A DNA stretch of 64,000 nucleotides from Actinomycetes bacterium. Its GTDB lineage: Bacteria; Actinomycetota; Acidimicrobiia; IMCC26256; PALSA-610. Position numbers and translations under genes: made by a program. Positions 8,475 through 17,779 of this stretch are shown here, piece after piece. The first letter of the stretch is position 1, and every line of letters starts with the position of its first letter. The DNA is taken from the NCBI GenBank assembly GCA_025360585.1, contig JANYBW010000053.1, positions 25,593-89,592 on the forward strand. Reading direction: 5' to 3'. Under the pieces are notes generated by a model, which saw only the letters and a program-made list of their open reading frames with translations, had not been told where the DNA came from and ran no database searches.

Positions 8475-9899
8475 ATGTGGAAACTTCCAGTTGCCATAGC
8501 CGTGGCCGGCTCGACCCTCTTGGGGATTGCTGGTGCCAATAGTTCGCCCGCGCAAGCAGCTGCGATTTCGCGCGCTGCGGATCCGATCGTGTTGACCGGC
8601 GCGCAGATCCCGACGATGGCCGGCGGGGTGCGCACCAACATTGTTGGCTTCCGCTGGACGGGTGCGGCATGGGTTCAGTTGCCGGTCCAGATCGATGAAC
8701 GCGCGATTGTGAATTTCGCCAAAATTTATAACAACCCTTCCGCATCGTTTTATGGCAGCTCACCTTCGCTGGTGAATCAATTGGTGTACACGTCATCCAC
8801 GACGTTTACGGGCGCCGACCCTGATTCGAAATTTGATGCCAATGATGAGCTCGTATTCATGGCTCGCGACTCAGGGCTTGCCGCACCGACTGGCACATTG
8901 CCCGTGGGAGTTACCGCCGGCACCGGTGTAGAAATCCACGTGACTGATCCGATTACGCCTGCGAATGAGGGGTTTGTCTATCTGTTTCGTAGCGCGGTTG
9001 GGAGCGGTTTGAAACAAAGCGCCGGCAAGACCTACGTGCGGTATTCGTTCAAACTCACCTCCGGTGCGTACAAAACGACCTACAACTTGACCGGTGGTTC
9101 AAACCCGGAGAACTCACTCGTGACGGCAGCGAGCTACAAGCAGCACTTCTCGAATCGGTGGCTCTCGGATCAACTCAACGTGACTGCCCCCGGCGCGACC
9201 AAAGTCGACATCCTCGACCGCAACAAAGTGCTCTTCGCTCCGAACATTTGTGTGCGCAGCGAAGACACATTCGATGCAACTGGGCCGTACGGCTCCGCCG
9301 AGGGCGCGTTCATCGTTAATAAAGCCGGGCCCGTTCGCGCAATTCGTTCCTATATTGGCGCGAACAGCGGGCCGAGTACGCAACGAACGCACGTCTTTTA
9401 CGACCAGCGCGAAGATGTGCGAACTGAATTGCGAGTCCACTCGATCGGATCAGTCATGGACCTCCTCGACTACAGCCCGGCTGCGGCGGGCATGACCTAC
9501 CGCAACAGCGCCAATCCGTCGGGCGTAACGATCGACGGTACGAACGACTCGCTCAACAACGCCGCGTCGTCGTGGGAGCAGGTGACCGGCCCGCAGGGAA
9601 CCATCACTCACGTCTACAGCACAGGCGGAACGTTTACGCCGACCGCGATCGGTTATTACCTCGACTCCACCACACCGTCTGATCCTCAATGTACCGGCGA
9701 TGCGTTTGCGTACGGCACGAGCGGTAACTACATCAACTCGACGTTGCCGTGTACCGATCCGGGATTGAATTGTGTCGACTCGTTGAATTTCACGCGCTCG
9801 ATGTTCTTCGATTCTCCGGGAGGTACGGCGGCATCTGCTTCCCAACACGCAGTAGAAACCGCGCAACCGTTATTGGCGAGCACCGCAGCCTGGCAATAA
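8475..9899 (+). CDS. Secreted protein of unknown function
   Basis: A 474-residue protein with a clear signal peptide: a Lys near the start, a hydrophobic stretch (LPVAIAVAGSTLLGIAGA) and a likely cleavage site after AQAAA. The mature part begins IVLTGAQIP and has VQLPVQIDERAIVNF, many Ser/Thr/Gly residues and a few Cys near the C-terminus (QCTGDAF, CTDPGLNCVD). I do not recognise the family. The frame is open upstream, but ATG 8475 gives the signal peptide. It stands alone between the EVE-like gene and the ABC operon. Confidence 0.65.
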   Translation: MWKLPVAIAVAGSTLLGIAGANSSPAQAAAISRAADPIVLTGAQIPTMAGGVRTNIVGFRWTGAAWVQLPVQIDERAIVNFAKIYNNPSASFYGSSPSLVNQLVYTSSTTFTGADPDSKFDANDELVFMARDSGLAAPTGTLPVGVTAGTGVEIHVTDPITPANEGFVYLFRSAVGSGLKQSAGKTYVRYSFKLTSGAYKTTYNLTGGSNPENSLVTAASYKQHFSNRWLSDQLNVTAPGATKVDILDRNKVLFAPNICVRSEDTFDATGPYGSAEGAFIVNKAGPVRAIRSYIGANSGPSTQRTHVFYDQREDVRTELRVHSIGSVMDLLDYSPAAAGMTYRNSANPSGVTIDGTNDSLNNAASSWEQVTGPQGTITHVYSTGGTFTPTAIGYYLDSTTPSDPQCTGDAFAYGTSGNYINSTLPCTDPGLNCVDSLNFTRSMFFDSPGGTAASASQHAVETAQPLLASTAAWQ

Positions 9900-9940
9900 T
9901 CAGCGCTGCGCGTTGCGCCTGAGCTCTAACCTCAGGTTCG

Positions 9941-10885
9941 ATGACGATTGAAGTTTCCGAACTCAGCAAAGCATTCGTCACCGGTCGTAAAGCTCGTCGC
10001 AAGACAGTCGATGCCGTCCGAGATATTTCATTCAGTGTCGCGGCTGGTGAACGCGTCGCGTTTATCGGCCCGAACGGAGCGGGAAAGTCGACGTCGATCA
10101 AGATGCTGACCGGCATTTTGCACCCGAGTGCCGGAACCATCTCGGTGCTCGGCTTGGTTCCGTGGCAACAGCGCCGGCAATTGGCCATGCGGATCGGAAC
10201 GTTGTTCGGCCAACGTTCCCAATTGTGGTTTGAGCTCACACCCCGCCAATCATTTCGGATGCTTGGCGCGATCTTTGGTCTAAGCGATCAACACCTGGTG
10301 CGTCGCGTCGATGAACTGGGCGAGCTCCTCGATGCTGGCCACCTCTGGGATACGCCCGTGCGATCGCAATCGCTCGGCCAACGGATGCGCTGCGAACTTG
10401 CCGCATGCATGCTGCACGAACCCGAAATTTTGTTTCTCGACGAGCCGACGATCGGGCTCGACCTTTTGGGAAAACAGCTGTTTCGCGATCTCATCGTTCG
10501 TCTCAATCAACAGCGAAACACCACGATCTTTTTGACCTCACACGATGTCGCCGATATCGAGTCGGTTGCTGAACGAGTGATCGTGATCAACCACGGTGAA
10601 GTCATCTACGACGATTCGGTTGAGGCAATGCGGCGCTCGTTGTTCGCAACCAAATATGTAGACGTTGGGCTCGCCCATCCAGCCGAGGCTCCGAGCCTGG
10701 TTGGTGTGACAATCGCTCAACACAGCCCCACGATGTTGCGATTGGTTGTCGATACCGAAGCTCAATCAATTGGCACCGTCGTCAATGCCGTATTGTCGTC
10801 GCTGCCCGTCGCGGATTTGTCGATTGCGGATCCGCCGTTGGAGTCGGTGATCGCTTCGATCTATTCGACCGCGCGAACGCCATGA
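9941..10885 (+). CDS. ABC-2 exporter ATP-binding protein
   Basis: A 314-residue ABC ATPase with Walker [10 protein letters not shown], a divergent signature SLGQRMR, Walker [13 protein letters not shown] and the switch His in SHDVADIE. It resembles the COG4586 type that partners two ABC-2 permeases, as here. The signature deviates from LSGGQ but follows the pattern of this subgroup. First gene of a three-gene operon with ATGA overlaps. Substrate unknown. Confidence 0.92.
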   Translation: MTIEVSELSKAFVTGRKARRKTVDAVRDISFSVAAGERVAFIGPNGAGKSTSIKMLTGILHPSAGTISVLGLVPWQQRRQLAMRIGTLFGQRSQLWFELTPRQSFRMLGAIFGLSDQHLVRRVDELGELLDAGHLWDTPVRSQSLGQRMRCELAACMLHEPEILFLDEPTIGLDLLGKQLFRDLIVRLNQQRNTTIFLTSHDVADIESVAERVIVINHGEVIYDDSVEAMRRSLFATKYVDVGLAHPAEAPSLVGVTIAQHSPTMLRLVVDTEAQSIGTVVNAVLSSLPVADLSIADPPLESVIASIYSTARTP

Positions 10886-11664
10886 ATCTACGAATCTTGC
10901 GTACCGCGTTTGGCACCGCGACCCGTCGAGCCTTGCGCGAGCCCGGCAGTTTCTTCGTCGCCACGGGCTTTTACGTTGCGGTGGTTGCGATGGTGGGAAC
11001 GCTGTGGCGAGTCGCCGCGGCATCGCACCACGGAACGCTCGCGGGGTACACGGCCGTGGGATTGTTCTGGTACATCGCGGCGTCGGAATCGGCGACAATG
11101 GCGATCAGCCTTCGCCTGGTTGAAGAAATCGGCGACGACATTGTCAGTGGAGCCATAGCGGTTGAAATGTTGCGGCCGGTGTCGGTGGTCGCGGTGAGAA
11201 TCGCAGCCGAATTTGGTCGAGCGGTTCCGAAACTCATCAGTTGCATTTTGGCCGGCACCGCGGTGTCGTTGGTGGTCGTTGGGCCCCCGCGCAACGTTGG
11301 GGCTGCATTGTTAAGCGCCATTTCGCTAGTACTCGCTATTTTGTGCAACATCGCTGCGCAACACGCGTTTGCTGGCATCGCGTTTTGGATCCGCGACGCG
11401 CGCTCTACATGGTTTCTCTACCAAAAATTTGTGTTCGTGCTGGGCGGGATGCTGTTACCAATTCAAATACTTCCGACCGCACTGGAACAGATCGCACGCG
11501 CGCTCCCCTTCACCGCGATGGCGTACGCTCCGGCGCGCTTGGCCGCGGGATTCTTCGAACCAGAGTTGCTACTGGTGCAGAGCGCATGGTTGGTCGTTTT
11601 GATCGGGGTCGCGGCAGCAACGTTCCAAGCGGGCGAGCGCCGACTGCAAGTTGTGGGCGGATGA
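10882..11664 (+). CDS. ABC-2 type permease, first subunit
   Basis: A 260-residue membrane protein with about six hydrophobic helices, including [19 protein letters not shown] and the block [21 protein letters not shown] typical of the ABC-2 permeases paired with COG4586 ATPases. It overlaps the ATPase by 4 bp and the next permease by 4 bp, so the three should be made in step. Confidence 0.87.
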   Translation: MNLRILRTAFGTATRRALREPGSFFVATGFYVAVVAMVGTLWRVAAASHHGTLAGYTAVGLFWYIAASESATMAISLRLVEEIGDDIVSGAIAVEMLRPVSVVAVRIAAEFGRAVPKLISCILAGTAVSLVVVGPPRNVGAALLSAISLVLAILCNIAAQHAFAGIAFWIRDARSTWFLYQKFVFVLGGMLLPIQILPTALEQIARALPFTAMAYAPARLAAGFFEPELLLVQSAWLVVLIGVAAATFQAGERRLQVVGG

Positions 11665-12425
11665 ACGGCTTACAAGCAACGTTTCGCGGTGCGTGCGCGC
11701 AAGCCTGGGCGAATCGCCGAGGGTTCTGGTTCGAGATCACGGTCATGATTCTCAACGACCTCGTCTGGGTCGTGTTTTGGGTGTTGTTCTTTCATCGAGT
11801 CGGTACCGTGCGCGGCTGGAACACCAACCGAATTTTGATGTTGCAGGCGATTCTTACGACTGGCGGTGGGATCGTGCTCGGCGTATTTGCAAACGCTCGA
11901 AACATCGGACGGCTCGCCGCCGATGGCGAGCTCGACGCGGCGCTTGCGTTGCCCGTACCCACGCTTGCCTATATTTTGGTGCGCAAGATCCAGGCCTTGA
12001 ATCTTGGTGACACGATCTTTGGTGTGGTGTTGTTTGTTGCGATTGGGCATCCGAGCCCGAGCCGAGTCGCGATGTTCCTAGGTGGCAGTGCGATCGCGGC
12101 GACGGTACTGACCGGGTTTTTGGTTCTGATTGGTTCGTCGTCGTTTTTTGTCGGCCGAAACGAGGGGAGCGAACTTGGGTTTCATGCGATAGTGATGTTT
12201 GGGTCCTATCCCATTGATGTTTTCACCGGGGCGGGGCGCGCAATGCTGTATTCGGTTGTGCCGGCCGCGTTTATCGCTGCGGTTCCTGCTCGGCTCGTCG
12301 ACTCGTTCGATCCGGGGCTCGCCGCGGGAGCGGCCGCGGCTGCCGTGGTCTTCGCGACACTTGGAGTGGTCGCCTTTAACCTTGGCTTGCGGCGCTACAC
12401 GAGCGGCAACGTCTGGAAGCTTTAG
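11661..12425 (+). CDS. ABC-2 type permease, second subunit
   Basis: A 254-residue membrane protein with about six helices (FEITVMILNDLVWVVFW, FGVVLFVAIG, AAVVFATLGVVAFNLGL). The ATG at 11661 overlaps the stop of the first permease (ATGA). With the two preceding genes it makes a complete exporter: one ATPase and two different permeases. Confidence 0.87.
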   Translation: MNGLQATFRGACAQAWANRRGFWFEITVMILNDLVWVVFWVLFFHRVGTVRGWNTNRILMLQAILTTGGGIVLGVFANARNIGRLAADGELDAALALPVPTLAYILVRKIQALNLGDTIFGVVLFVAIGHPSPSRVAMFLGGSAIAATVLTGFLVLIGSSSFFVGRNEGSELGFHAIVMFGSYPIDVFTGAGRAMLYSVVPAAFIAAVPARLVDSFDPGLAAGAAAAAVVFATLGVVAFNLGLRRYTSGNVWKL

Positions 12426-12434
12426 GATCGAACG

Positions 12435-12872
12435 ATGGCCAATCGTAAAGACACCACCTTCAAGATCGTCACTGGATTTCACCGTTCGGTGTTTCGTGCG
12501 TCGAAAGGCAAGTTGCTCGGTCGCGGTTCAGGGATGCCGATGCTGGTGCTCACGACGACGGGCCGGAAATCGGGCCAAGCGCGGCCGACGATGTTGTCAA
12601 CGCCGATGCAGATTGGTGAATCAATCGTCATCGTGGCTTCTAAGGGAGGCGACGATCGCGATCCAGTTTGGTATCTCAATCTCGTTGCGAATCCTGCGGT
12701 CAACGTTGAGATGAGTGGCACATCCAAAGCGATGACTGCTCGAGTCGCCGAAGGTACCGAACGTGAAGAGCTGTGGTCAAAGCTGACGGTTGACCACGCG
12801 AACTACGCGGGCTACCAAACCAAAACCGATCGTGTGATTCCGGTGATCGTTTTGGATCCGGTCACCGCGTAA
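12435..12872 (+). CDS. Deazaflavin (F420)-dependent reductase, DDN family
   Basis: A 145-residue member of the nitroreductase/quinone reductase family named after M. tuberculosis Ddn. Visible are the N-terminal helix (FHRSVFRASKGKLLG), the split-barrel strand VLTTTGRKSGQARPT, and the conserved DPVWYLNLVANPAV motif followed by VIVLDPV. It would use reduced F420 to reduce quinones or activated double bonds. AGGA lies 8 nt upstream and it follows the ABC operon by 9 bp, so it may be cotranscribed. Confidence 0.88.
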   Translation: MANRKDTTFKIVTGFHRSVFRASKGKLLGRGSGMPMLVLTTTGRKSGQARPTMLSTPMQIGESIVIVASKGGDDRDPVWYLNLVANPAVNVEMSGTSKAMTARVAEGTEREELWSKLTVDHANYAGYQTKTDRVIPVIVLDPVTA

Positions 12873-12899
12873 CTGCGCTCACCCGAACCGCTAACGCTT

Positions 12900-12967
12900 G
12901 CGAACCTCGCCGCCGCGGCCAGGCCGGTATGCGCCGGCGGCCCCCGATCGGCGACGACGAGGTTCGC
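12900..12967. terminator. Nested inverted repeat between convergent genes
   Basis: Perfect 10-bp outer arms GCGAACCTCG (12900-12909) and CGAGGTTCGC (12958-12967) enclose a second GC-rich hairpin (GCCGCCG / CGGCGGC). It sits between convergent genes and could end transcripts from both sides, although neither flank has a T-run. Confidence 0.5.
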
Positions 12968-12989
12968 CGCGACCCACTGTTCCCCTTCC

Positions 12990-15431
12990 CTATGGAGCAG
13001 CGTAAAACGGTACTGATTCGAGGCGTGATCCTGTAGCTACGACGCTGCTTGTGGAGAGGTAGTGATCGCTCGTGATGCCGTCGTAGAGGCGATACACCGA
13101 GATCAAGCCTGATCCTGATCGGCGTGCACCGTAGAACGCGATGCCTTCGAGCTTCCACGCTTTGGCGACCAAGGTGTCACGTTCGTTCGTGCTGGTGGTA
13201 TAGAGGTGCTCGCCGTTTTTCGGGTTGCGAAGGCGGTAGACGGCCATGGTGGTTGTGCTCGGCGCGGTCGCAGCCTTGAATGCAACGCTGGTCATGGTGT
13301 AGTGCGCCGCGACTAAGGCGTCACGTTCGCTTGCGCTTGTCGTGTAGATGCGGTCGCCAGTGGTGGCGTTCTTGAGCGCAAAGACTGGCGTCGTCATCCC
13401 GGCACCGCTGGTGCTTGGAATTGTGGTCGTGGTAGCCGGGGGCTGGGTGGTTGTGGTAGCCGCAGGCTGCGTGGTCGTCGTGGCCGCAGGCTGCGTGGTC
13501 GTTGTGGCCGCAGGCTGGGTGGTCGTGGTGGCGGCGGGTTGTGTCGTCGTTGTGGCCGCAGGCTGCGTGGTGGTCGTTGGCGGCGGAGGAGTGCTTCCAC
13601 CGTTCGTCGGCCAGCTGTACGCCCCGAGGTGTGCCGTGCCAGAGATTCCCAACAGGGTGGCGATGTTGCCCGGTAGCGCTGCGCCGGTCGTGAAACCGGG
13701 GCTTCCGACCGCTAATCGGTAGTCGTCGTTGGCCGCGTCGACGAACAGCCGTGACAGCGGCACATTGTCGGCAGACGTACTGGCGAGTTCTCGACCGGTG
13801 GCACTCTGCATCGCCGCGAGGTCCGCGTACGACTTGAACTGCGAAACCGATGCTTGCCACTGCATGGCACTCGACGGCGCGGTTGCGGTTGGGCGGGCCC
13901 AGAGGTTGTGGTCGTTCATCGCCAGCATCTGGGTCGAAGCCAAGTGCCGAGGCGAACTGGCGTCCATGCTCGTGAGCAAGGATTTGGTTGCCCGCGAATC
14001 GCCGACGACGATGTTGTTCGCCACAGTGACGTTGTGGGTATCCCAGGTGATATCGAGTGCGATATCGGATGCCGATGTGTTCGTGCGGGCATCGTCGTAG
14101 ACCCCGATCCCTGCGGCACCGTTGTTCACGACTGTGTTGTTCCAGACCGCAACGTTCGCGGAACCTGAAACCTTGATGCCGTCACTCGCGTTGTTGGCAC
14201 TCAGGTTGCCCGCGATGATTCCGTTGCCGGAAACCTCGTAGTACAGACCGTGGCCGCTGTTGTTGATCGCAGTGTTGTTCGTGACAATCGCGTTGTAGTT
14301 GGAAAGATCGAACCACAATCCATTGGAATCATTGCCTTCAAAGAGGTTGTTCTTCATGATCGTGTCGGAACTCGACGTGATCTTGAAACCCGCGATGGTT
14401 GCCGCCGAACCGGGTGAGTGATTCCAGTGCTCGATGTTGTTGAATGCAACTCGGTTGTTCACGAACACCAAGCCGTCGGCGTTATTTGCGTGAACGCCGT
14501 TGATGCCGTTGTAGATAAAGAGGCTGTCGGCGACTGCAGAGCCTGGATACAGGATCGAAAGTCCGCGGCCCGCGTTCCATGCGAAGGTGTCGTGATCGAA
14601 CGTGACGTTCGGTGTGTTCGCGATGACCGCGCCGGGCACATCCATGTTGTAGTGGCCGGCGTAGTGAGCGAAGCCGATGCCCCGCACTATTGAACCCGAC
14701 GCACCCGCAGTGTTGAACTGCATCGCCTTGTCGTACACCGTTGACTCGATGGTGTGACCCGATGGATTGGTTCCCAGCCACAGTTGATTGTTTGCGTTGT
14801 CGACGAAGAAATCGCCTGCACCCATTGATGCTTTCGCCAAGACCTGGCGTTGCGTCACGCCGTCGATGAACACCTGATCGGTGTAGCCCGCGGCTGGATA
14901 GTTCGGGTCGACCATCGTGGATGAGTAGCAGTTGTCGCACACACCGCTTGGGTTCCAATTGTTCTGAACCCACGCGCCGCCCGAAGCGCTGAATTGGTTT
15001 GCGATAACGCTGCCCTTCATCCATACAGTTTCGTGGGGGTACGCCTGCAACGTGATGCGTTTGAATACCGAGTTCAACGTCTCGCGGTAGGTGCCGCCGC
15101 GCAACACGATCGTCGCGCCGGGTGCCGCGACCGCCACTGCTTTGGCAACGGTTGCGTACGGCGAAGTTTGGGTACCCGCATTGGAATCTGAACCGTTGTT
15201 GGCTACGAACGTCGCTCCCGCCGGAATCGCATAGTTGGTGTCCGCGATCGTCGGGACTTCATATCCACCGGCGCTGCTGGCGGTTGCTTGCGACGAATCG
15301 TGGCTGAGTGCCGCGGCGACTCCAGCCGCGGTGAGCGCAAAGGTCGTGACGGTGGCGGTGATCGCACGCGCTCGGCGGACGATGAACCGCGAATGGCTCC
15401 GGCTAGTTCCGAACTGTGATGTCGATGGCAT
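12990..15431 (-). CDS. Secreted right-handed beta-helix protein with Pro/Thr linker and DUF5648-like C-terminus
   Basis: A 813-residue exported protein. Residues 1-50 are a basic, hydrophobic signal region (VRRARAITATVTTFALTAAGVAAAL). The middle (about 60-590) is a parallel beta-helix, seen from GATIVLRGGTYRETL and many Asn-rich rungs such as NNTAINNSGHGLYYE, as in pectate-lyase-like surface proteins. A linker of PAATTTTQ repeats follows. The last 130 residues carry three units of the type VYRLRNPKNGEHLYTTSTNER, matching DUF5648. Start chosen at ATG 15431 because AAGGAG lies 10 nt upstream; an in-frame ATG at 15488 lacks this. Likely substrate is a polysaccharide, but catalytic residues cannot be assigned. 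Confidence 0.85.
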   Translation of the reverse strand: MPSTSQFGTSRSHSRFIVRRARAITATVTTFALTAAGVAAALSHDSSQATASSAGGYEVPTIADTNYAIPAGATFVANNGSDSNAGTQTSPYATVAKAVAVAAPGATIVLRGGTYRETLNSVFKRITLQAYPHETVWMKGSVIANQFSASGGAWVQNNWNPSGVCDNCYSSTMVDPNYPAAGYTDQVFIDGVTQRQVLAKASMGAGDFFVDNANNQLWLGTNPSGHTIESTVYDKAMQFNTAGASGSIVRGIGFAHYAGHYNMDVPGAVIANTPNVTFDHDTFAWNAGRGLSILYPGSAVADSLFIYNGINGVHANNADGLVFVNNRVAFNNIEHWNHSPGSAATIAGFKITSSSDTIMKNNLFEGNDSNGLWFDLSNYNAIVTNNTAINNSGHGLYYEVSGNGIIAGNLSANNASDGIKVSGSANVAVWNNTVVNNGAAGIGVYDDARTNTSASDIALDITWDTHNVTVANNIVVGDSRATKSLLTSMDASSPRHLASTQMLAMNDHNLWARPTATAPSSAMQWQASVSQFKSYADLAAMQSATGRELASTSADNVPLSRLFVDAANDDYRLAVGSPGFTTGAALPGNIATLLGISGTAHLGAYSWPTNGGSTPPPPTTTTQPAATTTTQPAATTTTQPAATTTTQPAATTTTQPAATTTTQPPATTTTIPSTSGAGMTTPVFALKNATTGDRIYTTSASERDALVAAHYTMTSVAFKAATAPSTTTMAVYRLRNPKNGEHLYTTSTNERDTLVAKAWKLEGIAFYGARRSGSGLISVYRLYDGITSDHYLSTSSVVATGSRLESVPFYAAP
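13421..13580. repeat. 24-bp tandem repeat encoding the PAATTTTQ linker
   Basis: Six to seven imperfect 24-bp copies within the beta-helix gene, each encoding PAATTTTQ with silent variation. They form an extended, probably glycosylated spacer between the beta-helix and the C-terminal module. Confidence 0.85.
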
Positions 15432-15645
15432 TGGCCTTGCACTCCTTGCGTCACTGTGCCGGTAGTCACGAAAGACCATCCGATGCACACTCTCCGTGAC
15501 ATAGGTATCGGATGGAACCTAGGTGAATATTGAATTTGCCCTAGTAAACCTTTGGTAAAGGTCGGTAATGCTTGTTCCTAGACCGGACGCGCGGATGGCA
15601 AACCCACCACGCAACGTGGTTGTCGTAGAGTCGTAACCTGCGGCG

Positions 15646-16701
15646 ATGACCAGAATCCCGCTTGAAGTTGCCGACCTCACGGCCGGGTGGCTCACCGAGG
15701 TGCTGCAACCGTTAGCTCCGGGTGCCGTCGTGGAAGCCGTCCGGGTTGGTGATGCGAATTCCGGCACAACCGGACGCGCTCGCCTTGAGGTCGATTGCCC
15801 CGACGAACGAGTGCCGCAAACCGTCTTTGTAAAGTTGGCGCCGTTTAGCGACGAGCGTCGAGCGTTTGTCGACGCGCAAAACATGGGAGTTTCCGAAGCG
15901 CGGTTTTATCGCGATCTCGCGCACGAGGTTCCGGTTCGGACTCCGAACGTCTTGCACTCGAGTTACGACGACGAAGGTCGTTACATCATGGTGTTCGAAG
16001 ATTTGCTCGCGACAGGCGCGCATTATCCGACGCAAGACGACGCGGGCTTAGTGTCCGTAGTCGATGGTGTGATTGACAACTTCGCTTCGTTGCACGCAGC
16101 GTTTCACGGCAGCTCACGATTCGATAGTGGCGGCGATCTGGAATGGATTGAGCAACGCAGCCGGGGCTACGGCGCCGCAGGTATGTATATCGAACAAGCC
16201 GCGAAGTTGATCGGAGCAGAAATGCCATCGATCTTTCATGAGATGGTTGCGCTGTACGTCCCGAACGATGAAGCCGTCGCAGCGTTGCTGGCCGCCGGTG
16301 ACCGCACCCTGGTGCACGGAGACGCGCATATCGGCAACATGTTTGTCGAGCCGGCTGGTGTCGGCTTCTTGGATTGGGCGGTGCTTGGCTATGCGCCGGG
16401 CGTTCGCGACGTTGCGTATTTCGTGAACAACTCAGTCACCACGGAGTTTCGCCGTGAACACGAGCGTCGACTGATCGAGCGCTATTGCGGCGGCATCGGC
16501 CGAAACGGCGTGCACCTGACGTTCGACGAGGCGTGGAATCAATATCGCCTGCAAACAATTACCGGTTGGATCGCTGCGGTTGCGACAGCGGGTTTCGGAA
16601 GTGCCTTGCAGCCGATTGAGATTGGGATGCGGGCAACTCAGCGGGCCAACATCGCGCTTGAAGATCTCGATATCGTGGGGCTGTTTCGCTCAGTGCTGTG
16701 A
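15646..16701 (+). CDS. Aminoglycoside-phosphotransferase/EcKinase-like small-molecule kinase
   Basis: A 351-residue protein-kinase-like phosphotransferase. The catalytic loop is LVHGDAHIGNMF (HGDxHxxN) at about 224-235 and the metal-binding segment is FLDWAVLGYAPGVRDVAYF. The N-lobe has VFVKLAP, with the ATP-binding Lys. It is closest in style to the DUF1679/ecdysteroid-kinase-like proteins common in actinobacterial catabolic regions, so the substrate is probably a hydroxylated small molecule rather than an antibiotic. No neighbour identifies it. Confidence 0.82.
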   Translation: MTRIPLEVADLTAGWLTEVLQPLAPGAVVEAVRVGDANSGTTGRARLEVDCPDERVPQTVFVKLAPFSDERRAFVDAQNMGVSEARFYRDLAHEVPVRTPNVLHSSYDDEGRYIMVFEDLLATGAHYPTQDDAGLVSVVDGVIDNFASLHAAFHGSSRFDSGGDLEWIEQRSRGYGAAGMYIEQAAKLIGAEMPSIFHEMVALYVPNDEAVAALLAAGDRTLVHGDAHIGNMFVEPAGVGFLDWAVLGYAPGVRDVAYFVNNSVTTEFRREHERRLIERYCGGIGRNGVHLTFDEAWNQYRLQTITGWIAAVATAGFGSALQPIEIGMRATQRANIALEDLDIVGLFRSVL

Positions 16702-16717
16702 GTCGTAAGCTCACGGC

Positions 16718-16996
16718 ATGTGCCGAAACATCACCGAGCTCCGAGGCCTTGAGCCTCCTGCAACCGAAGTGGAAATCGAGGCTGCGGCGATGCAGTTCGT
16801 GCGGAAAGTCACGGGAATGGCGCGGCCCAATGCCACCATTGCCGCGTTGATGGAACAAGCCGCGGCTGAAATTGCAGTGATCACCACGAACTTGCTGGAG
16901 TCCGTTCCGCAACGGCGCGTGCCGCCCAAGTCGGTCCCGCCGCTGCGCCGACCCGAAGTTCGCGCCCGTCTGGGACTCGAACCATTTCTGAGTTAA
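16718..16996 (+). CDS. DUF2277 family protein
   Basis: A 92-residue protein beginning MCRNITELRGLEPPAT, the hallmark of DUF2277, followed by AAAMQFVRKVTGMARP and a helical C-terminus. Function unknown; the family is common in actinobacteria. It follows the kinase by 16 bp and precedes the AlkB-like gene by 12 bp, so the three may be cotranscribed. Confidence 0.9.
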   Translation: MCRNITELRGLEPPATEVEIEAAAMQFVRKVTGMARPNATIAALMEQAAAEIAVITTNLLESVPQRRVPPKSVPPLRRPEVRARLGLEPFLS

Positions 16997-17008
16997 CGGC
17001 GCGGTGCG

Positions 17009-17638
17009 GTGAACCAGCTTGAATTATTCGGTGTGGAAGCGCCGACATCGGCGGCCTGGCAGCGCCTCGATCTTGCCGGCGCAAACATACGGTATTGCCG
17101 CGCGTTTCTCGATGCGCGCGACCGCCATTGTTACTTCACTGAGGTGTTGGAAACCACGCCATTGACACAAGACGAAATTGTGATGTTCGGTCGCAAGCTG
17201 TTCGTTCCTCGGCTCGCTTCGTGGCATGGCGAATCAGATACTGGTTACACGTATTCGAACATTGCGTTGGAACCTCGGCCGTGGACACCCGCGTTGTCAG
17301 CGTTGAAAGCGCGCGTTGAGTGCTCGCTGGAAACGCGTTTCAACAGCGTGCTCGTGAATCTGTATCGCGACGGACGAGACAGTGTGGCCTGGCACGCGGA
17401 CGACGAGCCAGAACTCGGGCCGGCGCCGTTCATCGCATCGCTGAGCCTCGGTGCGACTCGGCGATTTCAGCTACGCAACCAAGCCGACGCAACGTTGAAA
17501 CACGCACTGGATTTGCATGATGGCAGCCTGCTGACGATGGCCGGCGCCACTCAACACGAGTGGATGCACCAAATACCAAAGACAAAACGCGAGGTTGGGC
17601 CACGCCTCAATCTCACGTTCCGCACCGTCGTGAAGTAG
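17009..17638 (+). CDS. AlkB-like 2-oxoglutarate/Fe(II) dioxygenase
   Basis: A 209-residue dioxygenase of the ALKBH2/3-like bacterial group, predicted to reverse N-alkyl damage in nucleic acids. Iron ligands are visible as HAD in VAWHADDEPELG and the distal His in WMHQIPK; the 2-oxoglutarate-binding Arg lies in RLNLTFR. The substrate lid has YTYSN and FNSVLVNLYRDG. GTG at 17009 is the start. With tag at 3585 this gives two alkylation-repair genes in the window. Confidence 0.9.
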   Translation: MNQLELFGVEAPTSAAWQRLDLAGANIRYCRAFLDARDRHCYFTEVLETTPLTQDEIVMFGRKLFVPRLASWHGESDTGYTYSNIALEPRPWTPALSALKARVECSLETRFNSVLVNLYRDGRDSVAWHADDEPELGPAPFIASLSLGATRRFQLRNQADATLKHALDLHDGSLLTMAGATQHEWMHQIPKTKREVGPRLNLTFRTVVK

Positions 17639-17650
17639 CTGTTTGGGCAC

Positions 17651-17702
17651 GTCTGGTGGGTGAGTCTGGTGGGTGAGTCCGGTGGGTGAGTCCGGTGGGT
17701 GA
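17651..17702. repeat. Four 13-bp tandem units (GTCYGGTGGGTGA)
   Basis: Four head-to-tail 13-bp copies, differing only at one pyrimidine, begin 12 bp after the AlkB-like stop codon. They lie in the 141-bp gap before recQ; no terminator is seen there. Confidence 0.85.
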
Positions 17703-17779
17703 GGGAGCGGGGCGCCGATCGGTGAGTTGGGTGGGGCGACCTGCGGTCGGATGTCTCTGGCCCGTGGCACACTGCGGCG

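Noticed and set aside
13348..13722. Val-rich plus-strand frame
   Set aside because: It is the complement of the PAATTTTQ linker in the beta-helix gene, so its low-complexity look is a shadow.
17651..17702. CRISPR array
   Set aside because: Units of 13 bp are directly adjacent without spacers; the same holds for the other short tandem arrays. No cas genes are present.
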